A DNA stretch of 64,000 bases from positions 5,291-69,290 of the forward strand of contig CAKQYA010000013.1 in the NCBI GenBank assembly GCA_934293005.1, written 5' to 3'. Position 1 is the first letter of the stretch, and each line of letters opens with the position of its first letter. Positions 60,217 to 64,000 of this stretch are shown one piece after another. The notes under the pieces were generated by a model, which was not told where the DNA came from, did not search any database, and saw nothing but the letters and a program-made list of their open reading frames with translations. The position numbers were made by a program, and so were the translations under genes. This stretch comes from an uncultured Bacteroidaceae bacterium. GTDB taxonomy: Bacteria; Bacteroidota; Bacteroidia; Bacteroidales; Bacteroidaceae.

Positions 60217-61875
60217 TCAGAGGTCTGTTTCCTCCCTTTCGTACCATTCCTTATTATTCAGCTTCTCATAAAGGTTTTTGGCCATGGCATAATCAGGGTC
60301 AGTCTTGAGCCATTTGGAGAAATGGCATTTGTGGATCTTCTTGTTCGCCTGCTTTCTGAACGATTCGACCACGCACTTCTTGGGGGCATCGGGGAACATG
60401 AGGCTCATCCTCTCTGCAAAGTCGTTCATTTTCGCCTCGCGCCTTATAATCTCGAAGGTGTATATCATCAGGCACCACACCACGTACCACTTCTCCTGTG
60501 TCGTCACCCTCGCTTCGATCCAGAAATGGAGATGTTTCTCAAGCTTGAAGGGGTCAACCTTGTCGGCGAACAGAGGGTCGCGACCCTGCTCGCTGCTGCG
60601 CGCGTCGGCAATCATGCCCTTTATCATCTCGCATTTGGCCTGATACTCGAAGAGCAGGTCAAAGTCGGTCTCATTATACTTTGCATCCGATAACATGAAT
60701 GCAAAGTATTCGATGTCGCTGCCACACTCGTGCCACATACTGCAAAGGGCGTTCTGGTTGAATTCCTGCTCGGTCTCATCGAGCAGCCTCACGAGATATT
60801 GGCTGTCGAGCGGCAGCTGCCTGTCTTTGCGGTAGCGGCTTTGCCGTTCTGAAAAATCGGCAAGCATGCCTTTCTGCCATTCCTCCTCGTATTGCTTCTT
60901 CATGCAGCTGTATATTATGAATGTTTCGCTCTTCTTGCGGATATTCCACGCATTGCAAATGGCATTATTGATATAATAGATTTTGCCGACGGCCTCGGCT
61001 ATTTGCGTCAAAACAGACATTATTGTCTCCAAGACACTGATTTTCGTCGAATCATCAGGCATGTCGTCAAGCCATTCATCAGGAAATTCAACTATAATCC
61101 GGCGATCGGGGATGTCCCGCAGATCTGCTTCATTTTCATGAGCTGTTCTGACTATGTGCTGCCGCAATTCCTCTTTTATCTCCCGTGTTTTCGCCGAATC
61201 ACCAGGCATGTCGTCAAGCCATTCATCAGGAAGTTCAACTATAATCCGGTGATCGGGGATGTCCCGCTGATCTGCTTCATTTTCATGAGCTGTTCTGTCT
61301 TTGCGCTGCCGCAATTCCTCTATTGTCACCCGTCGCCATCCGCATTCCAATTCATGCCCTATGATTCTTTGCAGCGCTTCGTGTTTAGCTTCATCTTTCA
61401 TCATTGGCCACAAGAGTTGGTCTTTGATGCGCACTGCCACCTCTCTCAGCCGGGAAAGCGGCTGCCTAAGTTTATTATTATATAATTCTGATATTTCTCT
61501 TGTGTATTTTCCGTAGAAGCTGTTGTAAACTTTGCGGTGAAGATGACGCAGTTTCTCTATATATTCATTGAGATTCGGAATTAAAATATCACTGATGCTG
61601 ATGAATGTGCGGAATGTCCGTTGTGTGTTTTCGGACCACTTCAGCTCGTTAAGGGCAAACTCTGCCACACACTGGAGGTGATCGGTATCACTTTCAAAAT
61701 AACGCACATCCGATTCGCTGACAAAATTATACCGTGTCGTTTCAACTGGCAGCAGGTCGTCGTACAGCAAGTCTTCCTCCGATTTGATTTTTAGCGAATC
61801 GTCGTAAAGTCTTTTCCAGTTTGTTAGCGAATCGTAGTAATCTTCTTCTGTGAGCGGTTTCGTGTTTGTTTCCAT
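60217..61875 (-). CDS. Unknown protein with a 49-residue tandem duplication
   Basis: A 552-residue, charged, mostly helical protein that I cannot assign. The N-terminus (LTEEDYYDSLTNWKRLYDDS) is helical. About residues 180-280 contain two copies of a 49-residue unit with RTAHENEADQRDIPDHRIIV and ELPDEWLDDMP. The C-terminal region (about 460-552) has CVVESFRKQANKKIHKCHFS. No signal peptide, no known catalytic motif. The start at 61875 is chosen because the promoter lies at 61972-62003, inside the longer frame that reaches 62091. It ends at a strong terminator and is a single-gene unit. Confidence 0.7.
   Translation of the reverse strand: METNTKPLTEEDYYDSLTNWKRLYDDSLKIKSEEDLLYDDLLPVETTRYNFVSESDVRYFESDTDHLQCVAEFALNELKWSENTQRTFRTFISISDILIPNLNEYIEKLRHLHRKVYNSFYGKYTREISELYNNKLRQPLSRLREVAVRIKDQLLWPMMKDEAKHEALQRIIGHELECGWRRVTIEELRQRKDRTAHENEADQRDIPDHRIIVELPDEWLDDMPGDSAKTREIKEELRQHIVRTAHENEADLRDIPDRRIIVEFPDEWLDDMPDDSTKISVLETIMSVLTQIAEAVGKIYYINNAICNAWNIRKKSETFIIYSCMKKQYEEEWQKGMLADFSERQSRYRKDRQLPLDSQYLVRLLDETEQEFNQNALCSMWHECGSDIEYFAFMLSDAKYNETDFDLLFEYQAKCEMIKGMIADARSSEQGRDPLFADKVDPFKLEKHLHFWIEARVTTQEKWYVVWCLMIYTFEIIRREAKMNDFAERMSLMFPDAPKKCVVESFRKQANKKIHKCHFSKWLKTDPDYAMAKNLYEKLNNKEWYEREETDL
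61041..61334. repeat. In-frame 147-bp tandem duplication
   Basis: Two copies, 61041-61187 and 61188-61334, with about 90% identity. They encode the duplicated 49-residue unit of the unknown protein. Confidence 0.9.
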
Positions 61876-61971
61876 GCAAAAGGTCATTTTTAGGCTGTTT
61901 TTCGAAAAAAGGGGCGGCATGTCTGCGCTTGCAGCATCTGCATCCAGCACCGCACGCTCACATCCCAGCCG

Positions 61972-62003
61972 CAAAGATACTGATTGTTTGTCGAACATGC
62001 AAG
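61972..62003 (-). promoter_or_regulatory. Promoter of the unknown 552-residue protein gene
   Basis: On the minus strand CTTG (62003-62000), a 20-base spacer and TATCTTTG (61979-61972), about 97 bases before the ATG at 61875. Confidence 0.7.
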
Positions 62004-62131
62004 AACTTGGGCGAAAACCTGGATTGCTCATCAGAAGAACACCTGTAGGAAATCGTTTCTCCCAAGTCAAATAATTTGAAGTGAATAACAATTTAATTCT
62101 GATGTTTCATATGCTTGTCCTTATGTTCCTT

Positions 62132-62971
62132 TTAAATAAGAGTTACCTCTCCATCTATAACCTTGTCAATAGTAGCTTTTCTATGATAGCCATTCTTGGT
62201 GAATTCATTTATCCATATAAGCCTCTTTGTGCCATCACCATAAGGTTGTAATCTGAAATGCCCGCTTACCTTGAAAGACTCATCATTGCATATTTCGGTA
62301 TACCACTTACTGTCAAAGCGATAGTAATCAAGTCCTGCTTCTGTGACAATCTGAGTCTTCTTGTTCTTTTTAATCTCTTTTCTTATGGTTGTTGAAACTT
62401 TGCCTAATTGCACTTCTGCCCATTGTCTTAAGCACAAATAATCCAAGACCATATCTATATAATCTCTGATATTTGCTTCCATGCAACCATCAATAAGGGG
62501 TATAGACATACAGTCTAACTGATGTCCATTTCCCTTAATTTTATCCTTTGGTGACACGCAAATGTAATATGTTGGTATCGACAAAAACTTGTCAATGGAG
62601 TCGTGGAATATCCATAAAGTAAGACAGCCATTCTTTATGCTATATACGACATAACACTCTTCAATAAAGTATGGGCTACGAACAATTCCACTCTCATTAT
62701 CTAACTCTTGGAGAATGTCCATGTGAAATTGTGTGAATTTCATATGGGATTTATCCATTGTGTCAACAAATGTCTTAGAGAAAACGACCAAATTACGACA
62801 GTTGCCTTTTACTGTAGATAATTCTCTTATCGCATTCTCTCTGTCAGAATCAATCACATTACCGGTATTATTACACCAATTAAGAATGCTTTGTGGCAAA
62901 TCTCTTTTATCAAGACAAAACAAGTATCTAAACAATGTGATGTCATTTATGTTTTTGCTCTTCATAATCAA
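62132..62971 (-). CDS. Phage-type unknown protein, AT-rich
   Basis: A 279-residue protein without signal peptide. The C-terminal segment KVSGHFRLQPYGDG followed by KRLIWINEFTKNGYHRKA matches a motif often seen at the end of phage- and plasmid-encoded proteins of unknown function. A lysine-rich stretch (KEIKKNKKTQIV) precedes it. Base composition is clearly more AT-rich than the flanking core genes, suggesting transfer. It starts 10 bases after the secreted repeat-protein gene. An alternative ATG at 62965 is equally possible. Confidence 0.7.
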   Translation of the reverse strand: MIMKSKNINDITLFRYLFCLDKRDLPQSILNWCNNTGNVIDSDRENAIRELSTVKGNCRNLVVFSKTFVDTMDKSHMKFTQFHMDILQELDNESGIVRSPYFIEECYVVYSIKNGCLTLWIFHDSIDKFLSIPTYYICVSPKDKIKGNGHQLDCMSIPLIDGCMEANIRDYIDMVLDYLCLRQWAEVQLGKVSTTIRKEIKKNKKTQIVTEAGLDYYRFDSKWYTEICNDESFKVSGHFRLQPYGDGTKRLIWINEFTKNGYHRKATIDKVIDGEVTLI

Positions 62972-62981
62972 TTACTATTCG

Positions 62982-63638
62982 TTAATTTACCCTTTTTATC
63001 CATCGATAATCAGGGCCTTTAGTAGTCCACTGAAATTGCCACATTGCGCCTGACTTGTTGCTTATCAAATAGTATTGATACATACTCGTCATCGGTTGTA
63101 TTGTAAAGATGCTCCTATCTCCTGTTTCAAGGACTTCATTATTAATTGTCACACAAAGGAGATTGTCTAAAGATTTTGTATCGTATTGCACTTGCCAAAG
63201 TCTTCCTGTGAAACTATCCAACATAATAAATGTCCACATATTTTGTGTTGCAAACATTTTGAACCTTCCTTCCCACCTGTCAGAAGATAACGGATGTGCT
63301 TTTGACCAGCGATTTATTGGTGCAGCAAACATGTAATCAGTTCCTTTTGTACTAAATTGAACCTGCCAATTCTTACCTGTAAAAGTATCAAGCATGATGA
63401 AAGTCCACATATTTTGTGTTTCATAAAGACAGAAGCGATTATCAATTTCGCCGCTATCTTCTACCGCATCACAAATATTCCAAGATTGACCGTCATCTTG
63501 GACCTGCAACACTTCTCCAGTAGCAGTATTCAAACGTAATTGGTTATGATAGTTACGTGTTTGATACATTTTATAAGTTTGTGCAAATAGGCAAATAGGC
63601 ATAAAGCACAGAATTAGGATAATAGCAATTTTTCTCAT
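62982..63638 (-). CDS. Secreted W-rich repeat protein
   Basis: A 218-residue exported protein with signal peptide ending ICLFAQ. The mature part consists of about four repeats of 47-60 residues built on the pattern ATQNMWTFIMLDSFTG followed by WQVQ and TKG, alternating with loops. The two middle repeats are nearly identical (ETQNMWTFIMLDTFTGKNWQ and ATQNMWTFIMLDSFTGRLWQ). The strand-rich, Trp/Gly-rich repeats suggest a beta-propeller or beta-trefoil-like fold, possibly ligand binding; I do not recognise the family. The gene is AT-rich and starts at 63638, which gives the best signal peptide. Confidence 0.75.
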   Translation of the reverse strand: MRKIAIILILCFMPICLFAQTYKMYQTRNYHNQLRLNTATGEVLQVQDDGQSWNICDAVEDSGEIDNRFCLYETQNMWTFIMLDTFTGKNWQVQFSTKGTDYMFAAPINRWSKAHPLSSDRWEGRFKMFATQNMWTFIMLDSFTGRLWQVQYDTKSLDNLLCVTINNEVLETGDRSIFTIQPMTSMYQYYLISNKSGAMWQFQWTTKGPDYRWIKRVN

Positions 63639-63753
63639 TTCGTTTCTGTTTGTATCGAATAATTGGTATGCCATATTATTTTAAACTATAGTAATGACAA
63701 AAGTTTGTTGTGTGACACTCTTTGAGGGAACATTTATGCACTAATCAATACTG

Positions 63754-63927
63754 TCACTTCCAAAAAGGGTCAGATATGCGTTCATAATGCCGCTTCTTTA
63801 TAATCTCTGGAGTATTATCTACAGAAGGGAATTCTTCTGCGATTTCACTTGCGAGACAGTACAGGAGGTTTTCGCCCAACTGGTCTGAATAACTTCCGCG
63901 AAGCGCTTTTTCGTACCAGTTAATTAA
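63754..63927 (-). pseudogene. C-terminal remnant of an unknown gene
   Basis: The minus strand encodes NWYEKALRGSYSDQLGENLL and continues through LASEIAEEFPSVD to a stop at 63754, but an in-frame TAG at 63930-63928 closes the frame upstream with no start codon. It looks like the 3' end of a disrupted protein gene. Just beyond lies the palindrome GTTAATTAAC and a small hairpin (ACCCCAAAATAATGGGGT). Confidence 0.5.
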
Positions 63928-63986
63928 CTAAAGTTTCCCACCCCAAAATAATGGGGTAAAAATAACAGTTTCTCAATAAAAAGTTG

Positions 63987-63994
63987 TATCTTTG
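63987..63994 (+). promoter_or_regulatory. -7 box at the right edge
   Basis: TATCTTTG on the plus strand, probably for a gene beyond the window. The -33 box is unclear. Confidence 0.4.
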
Positions 63995-64000
63995 TAATCG

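Noticed and set aside
1..64000. tRNA, rRNA, tmRNA or RNase P genes
   Set aside because: Spacers were read for cloverleaf-like and conserved RNA motifs and none was found; an infernal/tRNAscan run would be decisive.

Overview
The window looks like a chromosomal segment of a member of the Bacteroidota, order Bacteroidales, probably Prevotellaceae-like. The evidence is the repeated promoter form TTTG-N19/20-TAnnTTTG, many short lipoproteins of Bacteroidales-restricted families (DUF4836, DUF4348, PepSY-like), TonB-dependent receptors, and the near absence of Shine-Dalgarno sites. The genus is inference only. No rRNA, tRNA, CRISPR array or intact transposase was found.

Layout. (1) 1-8.7 kb holds housekeeping and envelope genes: a partial ABC ATPase, a DUF4836 lipoprotein, a map-tsaD-rsmE operon, two small genes, crcB-rarA and a PepSY-like protein. 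(2) 8.75-10.4 kb is gene-poor and pyrimidine-rich, with repeats and a truncated DUF3987 remnant. (3) 10.5-12.6 kb has a lipoprotein nitroreductase facing an MFS exporter. (4) 12.8-29.4 kb is a long minus-strand cobalamin locus. It begins with a canonical promoter and a cobalamin riboswitch at 29.1-29.4 kb. It then encodes a TonB receptor, a lipoprotein CbiK chelatase, a BtuF-like binding protein, a PduO-type adenosyltransferase, a second TonB receptor, four fused or two-domain corrin-ring enzymes (CbiH-CbiC, CbiET, CbiG-CbiF, CbiJ-CbiD), a FecCD/BtuC permease and CobU. Early cobalt insertion (CbiK, CbiG, CbiD) marks the anaerobic route. CbiL, CbiA, CbiP, CbiB, CobS and the ABC ATPase are not in the window.

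(5) 29.6-56.3 kb is core genome: an MBL hydrolase, murB, DUF4348, pheS, an lrp/metY divergent pair, PBP1A, kdsB, an M16-like protein, gyrA, a TPR protein, an N/Q/Y-rich disordered protein, maeB, a TerB-like protein, a YugP-type peptidase, a calcium P-type ATPase and an AGCS symporter. Most units are separated by clear hairpin terminators. (6) 56.4-64 kb is accessory: a promoter-driven three-gene operon (OB-fold protein, unknown protein, primase-like/DUF3987 ATPase), a large unknown protein with a 49-residue tandem duplication, an AT-rich pair (phage-type protein and a secreted W-rich repeat protein), and a gene remnant at the right edge.

A recurring oddity is that many spacers, and a few coding regions, carry two to three copies of a 15-40 bp (once 147 bp) tandem duplication, especially in the cobalamin locus. 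The strongest candidates for something new are the apparently surface-directed CbiK lipoprotein beside a riboswitch-controlled TonB receptor, and the replication-like accessory operon at 56.6-59.8 kb.
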